A stretch of 64,000 bases of DNA from Chrysoporthe austroafricana (taxonomy: Eukaryota > Ascomycota > Sordariomycetes > Diaporthales > Cryphonectriaceae). Below the pieces are notes generated by a model. It was not told where the DNA came from, did no database searches, and worked only from the letters and a program-made list of their open reading frames with translations. How positions within the stretch are numbered: the stretch's first letter is position 1; each line of letters begins with the position of its first letter. Below, piece after piece: positions 35,073-44,899 of this stretch. A program made the position numbers and the translations under genes. The stretch spans positions 2,046,001 to 2,110,000 of the forward strand of contig JYIP02000003.1 of assembly GCA_001051155.2 (NCBI GenBank). The letters are read 5' to 3'.

Positions 35073-36054
35073 TAATATAGATATAAGGGTTAGGGTCTTC
35101 CAAAAAAGGTAAAAGCGGTGACCAGGGGGGTGTACGTTTCTTTTGACAGCGTCCTCCGTACAAACAGTCGAAATTGCGTCAAACGTGGCGGCTCGTAACT
35201 CTCCACTACTCAATCCTCACAAGTTCTCGTCTGGTTGCGTCATGATGATCGTCTTCGCAGCGGTACAACCATCTCACGAGACCGTTGGCCACCGTACAAT
35301 AGTAATACGTAAGATGAGAAGCTGTCATTCGCTTCCACAGGGCAGGTCAGGCACTTGCACCCTGATCCTACAAGCCCGGAAGATGGGCTCGAGTGTAGCC
35401 TCAGCCTGCATACAAGGTGTCACTGCAGATGCCTACAGAATCTCTCCCGTCTTACAGATGTCTGGGAGCCGTGTCGATCCGTGCTAAATTCAACCTTTGC
35501 TCCATATTTAGGATTTTGGATGCGCTTCTTGGCTCTTGAGACCTCGTCCCTCCACGAACTCGGTTGGCTCTTGCGTTTCCACAGAATGGGTCCCACTGTT
35601 CCTTCTTCAACTTTTTTACGCTACTTGGTCACTCAATGATGCTCTACTCCTCTCATATTTTCTGGAGGCCTGTCGATGGTCTTTGTTCCATCTTTATATG
35701 AGCCCCTATGAACCGTGTAATCCGACTCTGAGAGAGGTTTGTCGAGCATTTTGTGACTTGGGTAGTCCGGCGCGAGCGACAGCAGTTGCCTTGCAGAGTT
35801 TCTGTGACAGACACCTAGGCACCGAGATATATTATCCTCAGACCATCGAGGTGCGCAGGTAGGTTAGAGTACCTTCGACCACCAGTCGCGGTCCTTCTCT
35901 TGGACACGTACTCAACTTTCAACCCGCGATGTCGATATTATACGCACCGTGTTGCTGAGTGCCTTGTCGGACCACGACACTCAGTTGGACATACAGCGAC
36001 GACGCAGAGCGAACTTTTATAATATACTCACGTTCACCCAAGGCGGCTCAGACC
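35073..36054. other. Intergenic stretch, no recognised gene
   Basis: Base composition is normal from here on. A telomere-like taagggttagggt is at 35084-35096. Three overlapping plus-strand frames (35143-35487, 35355-35639, 35536-35862) show no family resemblance and no consistent splice structure, so I do not call them. The last part should contain the promoter of the glycosyltransferase gene at 36055. Confidence 0.6.
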
Positions 36055-37419
36055 ATGATGTCTCCCAAAATGCCGAAACATCGGCTTGCGACTCTCTTAC
36101 TCGGTTTCTCGGCCTTAATAATATTCATCTTCTTCCTCCGCACCGACTTCACCAGGGTCAATGTCCGAGTTGAGTCATGGCTGGACATGGTCACAGGGCC
36201 GTCGAACGCAAAGGGGTCACCAAAACCCAAATATAAACCCACGCCGACATACACGCCTCCACCAGTCCGAGACCCCTTCCCGCTCTTGTTGACATCGATA
36301 CCACCGCCTATCCCGGAGTGGAACAAGCCGCGCAAGAACCTTCATAAGAAATACGACCTTCCGCTCGCACCACCCCTCCTCATTGGCTTCACGCGTACCT
36401 GGCCCATCCTCCTACAGGCCGTGGTCTCCTACATCACCGCCGGCTGGCCCCCAGAGCAGATCTACGTTGTCGAAAACACCGGCGTGCATATGGCCAACGC
36501 GCGGGGCCAGCTCACCTTGCAAAACCCCTTCTACCTTAATCACACGCAGCTCGAGATCCTCGGCGTCAACATCATCCAAACGCCCGTGCTGCTCACCTTC
36601 GCGCAGCTGCAGAACTTCTTCCTCCACCTCGCCATCACGCGCGACTGGCCGTACTACTTCTGGTCGCATCAGGACGTCTTGACGCTCTCGTACGAGGACG
36701 GCCTCGAGGGCGTCACCCCGCCGTACGACCAGCCGGGCTACAAGACCGTCTACGAGCTGGGCTGCGAGGCCCTGCAGGACGCGAGGGCGAACGACGGGCG
36801 CTGGGCCGTGAGGTTTTTCGCCTACGATCACCTGGCGCTGGTGAACCCAGCCGCGTACGAGGCAGTGGGCGGGTGGGATACGTTGATCCCGTACTACCTG
36901 ACGGATTGTGACATGCACAGCCGGCTGCTGATGGAGAACTGGACCATGTTGGACAGGCCGGCGGGGACGGTCACGGATACAAGCAGCACGTTGACAGACT
37001 TGTTGGCGCTGTACCGCGATCCGGGACTTGTGCCGGAGATAGTAGATCCAAACCCGCCTGCACCAGAGCCTGTGGGTGGCAAGGGCGGCAAGCTAACGGC
37101 AAGGCGTGGTGAGGAGGAGGAAGGAAAGAAGGATCCTGCCCTTGACTACTACTGGTCTCTCCGCCACGTGTCGGACCTCATGTTCTGGGCAAAACATGGT
37201 GACAGGGGCCGGAACACATGGCAGGGCGGCCAGCATGGCGGAGCGGGGGAGCCTTTCTATTACCCTGCCGAAGGGCTGACGGAGGGCATCGATATCATTA
37301 CTGAGGCAGGGAGGGAAGTGTATCGACACAAGTGGGGCCATCGCGACTGTGACTTGATCTCAGGAGCCGGTCTAGCTTTCGGGGATCAATGGCGGGTCGA
37401 GAAAGATTGGAGGGATTAA
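36055..37419 (+). CDS. Putative type II membrane glycosyltransferase (GT-A type)
   Basis: A single-exon gene of 454 aa counted from ATG 36055. An in-frame ATG at 35959 exists, but starting at 36055 places a single membrane segment (LATLLLGFSALIIFIFFL, residues about 11-28) near the N-terminus behind a short basic tail, the layout of Golgi type II transferases. A Pro-rich stem follows (about residues 50-90). The luminal domain begins LLIGFTRTWPILLQAVVSYI and contains YYLTDCDMHSRLLMENW; DCD (284-286) could be the metal/nucleotide-sugar DxD motif. I cannot assign a CAZy family or substrate. Function as a sugar transferase is inferred from topology and this motif. The 168-codon frame on the other strand is a shadow. 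Confidence 0.7.
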   Translation: MMSPKMPKHRLATLLLGFSALIIFIFFLRTDFTRVNVRVESWLDMVTGPSNAKGSPKPKYKPTPTYTPPPVRDPFPLLLTSIPPPIPEWNKPRKNLHKKYDLPLAPPLLIGFTRTWPILLQAVVSYITAGWPPEQIYVVENTGVHMANARGQLTLQNPFYLNHTQLEILGVNIIQTPVLLTFAQLQNFFLHLAITRDWPYYFWSHQDVLTLSYEDGLEGVTPPYDQPGYKTVYELGCEALQDARANDGRWAVRFFAYDHLALVNPAAYEAVGGWDTLIPYYLTDCDMHSRLLMENWTMLDRPAGTVTDTSSTLTDLLALYRDPGLVPEIVDPNPPAPEPVGGKGGKLTARRGEEEEGKKDPALDYYWSLRHVSDLMFWAKHGDRGRNTWQGGQHGGAGEPFYYPAEGLTEGIDIITEAGREVYRHKWGHRDCDLISGAGLAFGDQWRVEKDWRD

Positions 37420-37812
37420 TTGTTCTGCGCCACGTCGGCATTTCAAAGTGAGAGATAGCGTCCACCTCGGTAGCGATGGTGAAGACACTACTACTTGCGG
37501 ACGGAGTTTCTTCCGCTCCGGAGCTTGAGAAGGAGTTCCCACAAAGTTTGAACCATCCTGCTTGCTGTAACGCGGTGATAGAGTTTCTGTATGTGCCCGT
37601 AACATGCCAAATTACGTTACAACATGTTAAGATAGAAATCACTAGTAGCCGGACTAGGTTTTGACAAGACAACTTTGAGTTTCTTTCCTTTTCGCTTCTT
37701 CGAATGACTGTAGGTGAAGTCACCGCCAGGAAGCTAACGTTGAGTTCAAAGCCAAATTGCAAGATCGCCATCGACTTGTTAATTTCCTTCCACACACTAC
37801 ATAACTTCACTG
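37420..37812. other. Short intergenic region between convergent genes
   Basis: The region lies between the stop of the plus-strand glycosyltransferase and the stop of the minus-strand acidic protein, so it should contain both terminators. Small frames here have no recognisable similarity. Confidence 0.6.
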
Positions 37813-38673
37813 TTAACCCCTCCCTTGGCGCTGTGCTGATGACTCTTCCTCGTCCTCGTCCTCGTACTCTTCCTCGTACTCCTCCTCGTCTTCTTCATCG
37901 TAATCCTCGTCATCCTCTTCCTCGTACTCCTCGTACTCCTCCTCGTCGACGTATTCTTCTACGTCGATTTCGAGACGACGCGAGCTACCACTACGGGCAT
38001 TCCTACGCCGGCTGCCCCCTCCATGCGTGCTTTCACCACTATCACTGCTTTCATCAATCTCAGATGGCGTCGTCATCCACAACAATATCCTCTCGTCAAG
38101 CTCTGGGTCTCGTGGAGCCTCTAGTGTCCTCCGCACCCTCAGTGTTGGCTCAAACTCCTCGGGTGCATGTCTATGTTGAGGAGTTCGAGGTGATATGGGT
38201 AGCGGCGTCCGAGATGCCGTTTGCGGCGCAGGATATGTCATCTGTTGTGGATAATATACCATCTGTTGTGGTGGATATACCATCTGTGGCGGATAATATG
38301 CCATCTGTAGCGGAGGGTACAAGCCTGTCAGATGACCACCACCTGGTGTCCTGTGCTGTCGCATCGCTGGATTTCCTCGGGGTGGAAGCTCGTCGTAGAT
38401 TGTATGTGTGCGAGTCGCCCTCCTTTCCCCGCGATACGTGGCGTCAGCTGCGGTAAGGGGGCCGGCAATGCGCTCGTAGCCCACTGCGTTCCGACTGTGC
38501 TGGCGGGTAGCGACTCTCCTCTCGTCCGGATACGGACCATAGCCTGCTGCATTTTGGTCGGATTCTTGCCATATGCTACTGTCTGTTTCAGGAACAAGCA
38601 CAGTCATCTCCACTTGAACCGTGGGCCGCCGATATTGGCTCCCTTGGGACTCGGAGGTTCTGCGATGAGACAT
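37813..38673 (-). CDS. Acidic low-complexity hypothetical protein
   Basis: 286 aa from ATG 38673. The N-terminal half is polar. Residues about 120-150 are a Pro/Tyr/Gln/Met repeat (variants of YYPPQMVYPPQQM, encoded by roughly 27-bp repeats at 38,215-38,320). The C-terminal 60 residues are almost only Glu, Asp and Tyr (EEYEEYEEEDDEDYDEEDE). The family is not recognised. Upstream, another frame from ATG 38768 encodes MSIPHDDFETKGHRYTIF...HFKHTK, which looks like genuine protein and runs to the codon next to ATG 38673, but one base out of frame. The gene may therefore begin at 38768 and carry a one-base frameshift (or an assembly error), or it may start at 38673. Function unknown. Confidence 0.55.
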   Translation of the reverse strand: MSHRRTSESQGSQYRRPTVQVEMTVLVPETDSSIWQESDQNAAGYGPYPDERRVATRQHSRNAVGYERIAGPLTAADATYRGERRATRTHTIYDELPPRGNPAMRQHRTPGGGHLTGLYPPLQMAYYPPQMVYPPQQMVYYPQQMTYPAPQTASRTPLPISPRTPQHRHAPEEFEPTLRVRRTLEAPRDPELDERILLWMTTPSEIDESSDSGESTHGGGSRRRNARSGSSRRLEIDVEEYVDEEEYEEYEEEDDEDYDEEDEEEYEEEYEDEDEEESSAQRQGRG

Positions 38674-38768
38674 TTGGTATGCTTGAAGTGGACTCGGTCG
38701 TAGTACATGTAAACGAATATCGTGTATCGATGTCCTTTGGTTTCAAAGTCGTCGTGTGGAATGCTCAT

Positions 38769-39569
38769 CGCGTTTTTCCTCGAACTTGGATGGACGACTT
38801 GTCTTACAGTACAATGTAAAATAGCCATAGCTTAAGATTTAGAGATTTATATAGAGAAGGGCTTAACACGTTCAACTCGGTACAGAGGTTATTCAAAACA
38901 CCCAAGATGTAGAATCAGCCATACTTTGGTCAGCTGTTGGCACCGAGTCACACGAACGGTCTGTGCATGTCTTCAAGCTGACTAGCATAGAATATGTATA
39001 CGTTAATCCTGAGGATGGGCATCATAACTATAGAACCGCATTCATAGGGTGTGTCATTCAATCACCGATCCATAGCAGGATAACAGCATTGGCACAATGT
39101 TGCTGTGATGGGGATTAGCCGCTCGAACGACCTCTTGCGACTCGTATCTAATGCTGCCAACCAGCCATCGAAATGTAGACCTTGTTCAGTATGGACTTCA
39201 ATCATATAATACTCGTCAGAACTGATTATATTTCCCCGAAGATGGGTAGTCTAGCTTACATTTATTGTTCTGTATTGATGTGCGCCTGAGGAGCTTGTTG
39301 AATTGACTCAGTCAACAAAGTTGGCGCTGAAGCTCACCTTTGACTTGGCACCAAAAAGCCCTAGGCTGAAAGCGTTAGAAAAGCCGTGGTATAATTTTAT
39401 TCTTCTAAAGTCTTCTTCTAAAAGTCTTTTCTAAAGCCTTCTGAAAATTCTTCTAAAACCCGATGTATGCGATCGATGGAGAATCCTACCGGACGCTTAT
39501 ATGAAAACAACTCCGCATCACTAATACAACAATTGGAAGTCATCCCATTTCCACCACATGACACGCTGC
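38769..39569. other. Intergenic region, no recognised gene
   Basis: The region is about 800 bp. Between about 39,400 and 39,455 it has a T/C-rich imperfect repeat (ttcttctaaagtcttcttctaaaagtctt...). I see no coding sequence. It should contain the promoter of the minus-strand acidic protein and the 3' end of the dioxygenase gene. Confidence 0.6.
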
Positions 39570-40795
39570 TCAAGCCGACGTAGTAGCAGAAGCAGAAGGC
39601 ATGGCACCAGTAGGAGCAGTTCCGTTGCCACTACCACCACCCGAAAGAGAGTTCTCCTCCGCATGTCCACCATCAGCAGCAAGGTAGCCAGCGACTGCAT
39701 AGTACGAGTTGTCCTGGTAATCCGCTGTGGCGTTGATTCCGATCTGAATCCACGCAAACAGACCATCCGTAATGTCGTCGCCCAGGTACAGGAATTGAGG
39801 GAAGGGATCGTAGCTCGAGTCGGCCTGAACAATAGACCACATGTCGTCGTCGTTGGAAGTGACATCAACAGTGTTCGTGTTGTAGGGGGACGTAGCCTCA
39901 ACGGCGGAGCGCAGTGACTCCGGGTAGAACAGCTGGCCAATGTGGGACACTGGCTTATTGAAAACCGAGATCGTGCCGTTGGGCAGGAGAGTGACGTTGG
40001 TATGGGCCAGCAAGTGTGTGTGGGTGGCACGGCCGGAATAGTGACCGGGGAAGATAGTCTCATACTGGACCACGCCCTCGTGGTCGGTCAGCTGGATACC
40101 ACGGAGGTATGTCGAGTTGACACCGTCTGCAGCGTAGTTGCCGGATGTGTAGATACCAGAGTACTAGGGGAAAGCGTTAATAAACATGAAGACAAGAAAA
40201 AGGAGCAAGAGAGATGATCACTTACAACACCGGTGGCGTTGGCGTTCCAGATATCGACAGCAACGTCCGGAACAGGAGCGCAAGTGCTGATGTCGACATA
40301 CTGTACCTCCAAGAACAAGTCTACGCCCTCGGAGAACTCGGCCTCCTTAACATTAGAGCGGAAGTACTCGCCCACAATGTAATAAGGGCCAGCAGTGACC
40401 TCAGGAGCCAAAATACAGGACGTGTTGGCGTCGAAGACATTCTCGAGCGAGCTGAACATGTTGTAGTCATACTCCTCAGTCATGTTGTGGTTGACCGTCT
40501 CCCACTCCTCGAGGGCAGCCAGATCACGACGGTACTTTTGGGGGTTGGCCTTGATGCCGCGAGCCTCCCGAAGAGCCTTGACCTTGTCGGCACGGCGCTG
40601 GACAGAACGCTGCTTGAGGCGGCGGGCCGTGGCGGAGTTGGAGCATTGGGCCAGGGCACGGGCACCGAGGGCGGCGTGGATATCACGGACTTCGATCTCG
40701 CGGCGGATGTGTTCGTTGTCGTGCTTCTCGCCCGGGTGAGCGAGTACACCAGCAGCAAGGGCGAGGCCGGTGGCAAGTTTAGAGAAGGCAACCAT
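39570..40795 (-). CDS. Extracellular intradiol ring-cleavage dioxygenase
   Basis: Two exons, 40226-40795 and 39570-40163, separated by a 62-bp intron (40164-40225, gtaag...cctag, phase 0). The product is 387 aa. A signal peptide is clear (MVAFSKLATGLALAAGVLAHP). The catalytic domain begins around CILAPEVTAGPYYI. The expected Fe(III) ligands of this family are visible: a Tyr in GPYYI (138 or 139), Tyr232 in GHYSG, and His238 and His240 in ATHTH. The C-terminus is a Gly/Ser/Thr-rich low-complexity tail. Such enzymes open catechol-type rings between the two hydroxyls with O2; secreted fungal forms are thought to act on plant phenolics. Substrate is not inferable here. An MFS transporter lies 2.4 kb away on the same strand. 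Confidence 0.92.
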
Positions 40796-43222
40796 CGTGA
40801 CGTTGAGTATTGAAAGGTAGATTTTGGAAACAGAGACGCAGATCTTCCGAAAACGACTGAGGAGATCACGGGCAAGGAGTGACGGAGTGAAGGCACACGG
40901 AATGGCCGCTGCTGTGATTAGCTGCTCAGTGAATGACCTGTAAGAGCTGCTGATGAGGTTGGAGTTCTGACATCTCGACGAGCAGTGCCATCATAACTTT
41001 ATATACAATCGTTGCCTCTATTCTATATCGAAGAACGTCCCCGTTTCGTTTCCCTCGATCCCATTGGCAGCAATGCCCCGTGGGTCTTCCGCAGTTGTTT
41101 CTGTCCAAAGTGGACCCACTGACGACGCAAGCTCCTTATGTGGTAACTCGAAGTCGGGAGTAGCCCGGACGATGAGGCTTGGCAAGGTGATTATTAGCAT
41201 TGGTTTTGGGTGGCACCTCATTGGTTCATCCCATGAGGGTGTTGCGATAGGGTAGACTACCCATACAAGCTTAAATCAAAAGGGGCCCGGGATGTGGGAG
41301 AGGCTCCCCGAGGCCGCAGGCTGAACCTTGGCCTGAATCCAGTTTCCGCCGCAACAGTGCAGGAATACTCGTCAGCGACGCGTCAAGATTAAATTTGATG
41401 CCCATGGAAAGGAATCCGCGTCGGCCTGCCCCGCTGATCTTCATTGTTCTGAGCGTTTCAGGATACTCGAAGAAGACTCGATGAGAGTGCCGGCGTGACC
41501 TGATCTCTGTTTTTTCTCCACCACCCCTTTTGGCTTGGTTGAGAAACAACGGTAAGAGTCCGGCGAGCACCTTGGCGTTTCTAGAGCGCGGCACGACATA
41601 CTTGACGAACGTAGTGCACACCGTATATGTTGCTAATTACGGAAACAAACTCTCTGCATAGTAGATGCTCGGATTCAGTTGTGTTCATCGGGAGTTTCTC
41701 GCAAGGCTGTGGCACACAAACAAACTTTAACCTTCCCGGACCTAGATACGGTCATGCTAGAAGGGACACGCCACACACGTGGGTCCTCAGATTTCGACCA
41801 AGATTCGGACCTGGACCCCCACCCAGAGTGGCTACGTTCATGTATGCTTCTTACGTATACCCAGCGTCACGCTCATCATAGGTCAAGAGCCCCCTCCGCA
41901 GAAAGGAGCCTGCCTGATTAGTGGAACAACTGTTAGTATTGGCTTCGGGGCGTCGTGCTCAACACGACAGAGACTTCCTTGGAGAAAATAGATGAGAACT
42001 TCCCAAGATTAGTTACCTACCTTGATAGATATGTATACTCTTGGCATGTTTTCTTTTCCTGATCCTCGCTTGCGAAGATATGTGGCCTAGAATTTTCTGA
42101 ATGCCTCTATCGTTCAGGAGGCCATACGTCGTATGAATGGCGACTAATTACCTGCTTGAACTGGATTAGGGGGTTAACGCATTCCCGGGTGGATCAGGTC
42201 TCGAGATACTGCTTTAGGTGATGAGACGGTACGTACCGATATGGCATAGTGGCCTTGACGCTTGGCCGCGGAACGCATAATTGATTCTTCGAAGGCCTGT
42301 AGGGTAGTATATTACTTTCAGCTGACTTTCAACCTCCAAGGAGGCGCAGACATATATTAGCGTTTGGACCATGGCTTGGGCGTGCTTCTCAAAGGTATGC
42401 TTTCCCCACACCTACTACCAGGTCGCGACCTGCTCGAGAGGTGCAGGCTGCTCCGTCTACTTGGTTTCGTCTTTGTCCCTGTCTATTCAAGAGTCTTAGG
42501 TTTCGGGCCTGAAGAGCCATGACGTGGAACCAGAACAGTGCATCGTGAGGTTCCCCGGTTATCAGACCATGCGGCTGATTTCCCTGTGGAAAGCCTTTCG
42601 TGTGATCGAGAGCCGAAAGCTTCACCATATCTTCGATTTGATAAGTAGTAATCGACTGGGTATCCGATTTGTTAATTATTAATATGGGGGTCTAAGCGGC
42701 CGCGTCAAAGGCTCACTCAATCAGTAAATGCGCCGAAGCTTTGACTTAATTGTATCAGGATTGCCCTGGATGCTCTTGTCAACACAGCCTTCAGTGAAAC
42801 TGATTACGACGCCTTTCACCCTCCAGATGCATAGTTTACCATATCAGTGCAGGGATTCTATCCAAAAGCACAATCGAATCCTGAAGGAAAATGTCGTCAT
42901 ATGCCCTCGGATTGTCTCTGAATGGAGCAGTACGTCCTTGTGCCGCCGCGCGGCTCAATACCTGAGATTCCTTTTTGGAGAAGACCTTCTAGATACTGAA
43001 CGCAATGATTGAGGTATGTCACCGACAAGAGACTCCAAAGATCCAGGATTGTCAACCTTGAAGGCCGCTCTGTCTCAACATTCTAACGCAGTAACAATGG
43101 GGGACTCTGGGACGGATCATGGTAAGAGTCATAAATTCCCGTAATGCGGCATCTAAGTAGCCCGATATCACTAACACTACCAGGCTCTAAGTTCCCTTTT
43201 AGAATGTGTTGATCGGGCCGCG
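40796..43222. other. 2.4-kb intergenic region, no recognised gene
   Basis: Several frames of 60-116 codons on both strands (for example 41271-41621 minus and 42728-43012 plus) have no recognisable domain, no splice structure I can support and no typical fungal start context. It should contain the dioxygenase promoter just above 40795. I see no repeats or RNA genes here. Confidence 0.55.
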
Positions 43223-44899
43223 TCAGCCGTGGTGCTTGCCACGCCTGAAAGCTGGGCTGAATGCGTCGTGAGCCTCGATCAACTCCACCGTCTTGCCATT
43301 CTCCGTGTCCGAAGGCGACTTCTCGGCGACCTCCCACTCGGTTCCAGCAGCATGCTCAAGGTTCTTGCCCTTCGTCTCGCGGATGAAAAAGAAGCAGAAG
43401 ATAGTCGCGACAACGTCGAAGCCCATGAAGATGAGGAAGGTGTTTGCCCCGACATTAGCGATCATGTAAGGGCTGGCGATGGAGAAGCAGACTGATGTCG
43501 CCCAGTGAGCAAGCATGGCCGTTGCGAGACCAATGGCTCGGATACGGGTCGGGAAGATCTCTGGTGCGTACGCCCACGGGAGTGGGCCCCATGAGCAGTT
43601 GTAGATCTGGCGGGAGAAGTCAGTTTCAAGCCAGGGAGGAATGAAGATGCTCAATGGGGGGTCAAGATTTACCATGATATCTAGATAGATCATAGCCACA
43701 GTCGCCCTGCCAGCACTTGTTACGGTCGAGTTGGACTGCGTCGGGATCTCATCGACAATGAGGGCAGTGACCAGCATGCAAGCAGCCATCAACGCCGAGC
43801 CGCCAGTCAACAGCGTGCGGCGTCCAAACCGCTCGGACAGGAACCAGATGAAGAAAGTGCAAGAGATGACCTTGACCGCACCGAACAGTCCCGTCAACAG
43901 GAGATCGCGGGTCCCACTGCTCCCGACGAGCAGCTTGAAGTATTCAGGCGCAAACACAGCCAGCGCACTACTACCGGTGGCGTTCTGGAACACGAAGAGC
44001 ATGGGGCCGATGAAGAAACGTAGGCGGTTGGCCGGCTCAAGCAGTTCCTTGACGTGGAACGACTCCTTGGCGGCCTCCTCGGCGCGCAGGCCGAGCTGCG
44101 TCTCGTTAAACTCATCCTGTGTCCTATCGCCCTCGGACCCGCGGATCCAGGCAAGGGATTTCCAGGCCTCGTCATTACGATTCTTCGACAGGAGCCACCG
44201 TGTGGACTCGGGCAGCGTAAAGCAGCCCAGAAGCATGATGCCGGCGGCGACCAGCTCGAGCCCGACGGGGATCTGCCATTCGGCCGAGGTACTGGCGATG
44301 TGCGTGTTTTTGGCGACCCCGTAGTCAAGCCAGTATGCCAAAAACACCCCCCACGTATACATCCACTGGTAGAAGGACCCGCAGCGCCCGCGGATCTCCT
44401 TGGGCGTCATCTCGGCCGAGTACATGGGGACCACCACGCTCTGGCCACCCATACCTATACCGGCGATGATCCTACCAACGTACCACCCAGCCAGGGACCG
44501 AGTAGGCGAGACCTGTATGGCGACGCCAATGCAGAATATCGTGGTGGCGCCGATGATGGTCCATTTTCGCCCGATGCTGTTGGTGATCGGGTACGTGGCA
44601 AAGGCGGCGAGGAAGGATCCGAGCTGCTCGAGACCGACGGTGAGAGAGCTCACTTCTGACGCGCCGCCGGTCTTGAAGTCCTTGATGAAGGGCTTGAAGG
44701 TCAGAATGCCACCGGCGATACCGGAATCGTAGCCGGCCAGGAAGGAGGAGATGCTGCGAGGTGGTTATAGCGTCAGCCCGGCCCCACAGCCCGCGCGCGG
44801 GAGCAACCACCGCGAGACTTACAAGACGATCGCCGCCAGGTGGTACGCGCGGTACGTGCCCAGGCGCGTGTTGAGCTCGGGTATCTTGAGGAAAGCCAT
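43223..44899 (-). CDS. MFS sugar/quinate-type transporter
   Basis: Three exons, 44823-44899, 43673-44753 and 43223-43606, with introns at 44754-44822 (69 bp) and 43607-43672 (66 bp). The second intron is in frame and stop-free, so translating through it adds 22 foreign residues between LDIM and IYNCSWG. Spliced product: 513 aa. It starts MAFLKIPELNTRLGTYRAYH and has the sugar-porter signatures GYDSGIAGG, a YSAEMTPKEIRGR loop, PESTRWLLSKNR, SERFGRRTLL, PWAYAPEIFPTRIRAIG and RETKGKNLEH, consistent with 12 membrane helices. It is a plasma-membrane importer by family. Substrate is open: hexose, or an aromatic acid such as quinate, which would fit the nearby dioxygenase. Confidence 0.93.

Noticed and set aside
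35143..35862. Three overlapping plus-strand frames near the border
   Set aside because: Different phases, no supportable introns, no family resemblance.
36412..36918. 168-codon minus-strand frame
   Set aside because: It lies entirely inside the glycosyltransferase gene on the opposite strand. It is Arg/Val-rich as expected for the complement of a GC-biased coding sequence and has no domain.
40214..40813. 199-codon plus-strand frame
   Set aside because: Shadow of the first exon of the intradiol dioxygenase, crossing its splice donor.
44054..44659. 201-codon plus-strand frame (and 43731-44324, 197 codons)
   Set aside because: Both are antisense shadows of the MFS transporter exon, which has clear family motifs in the other strand.
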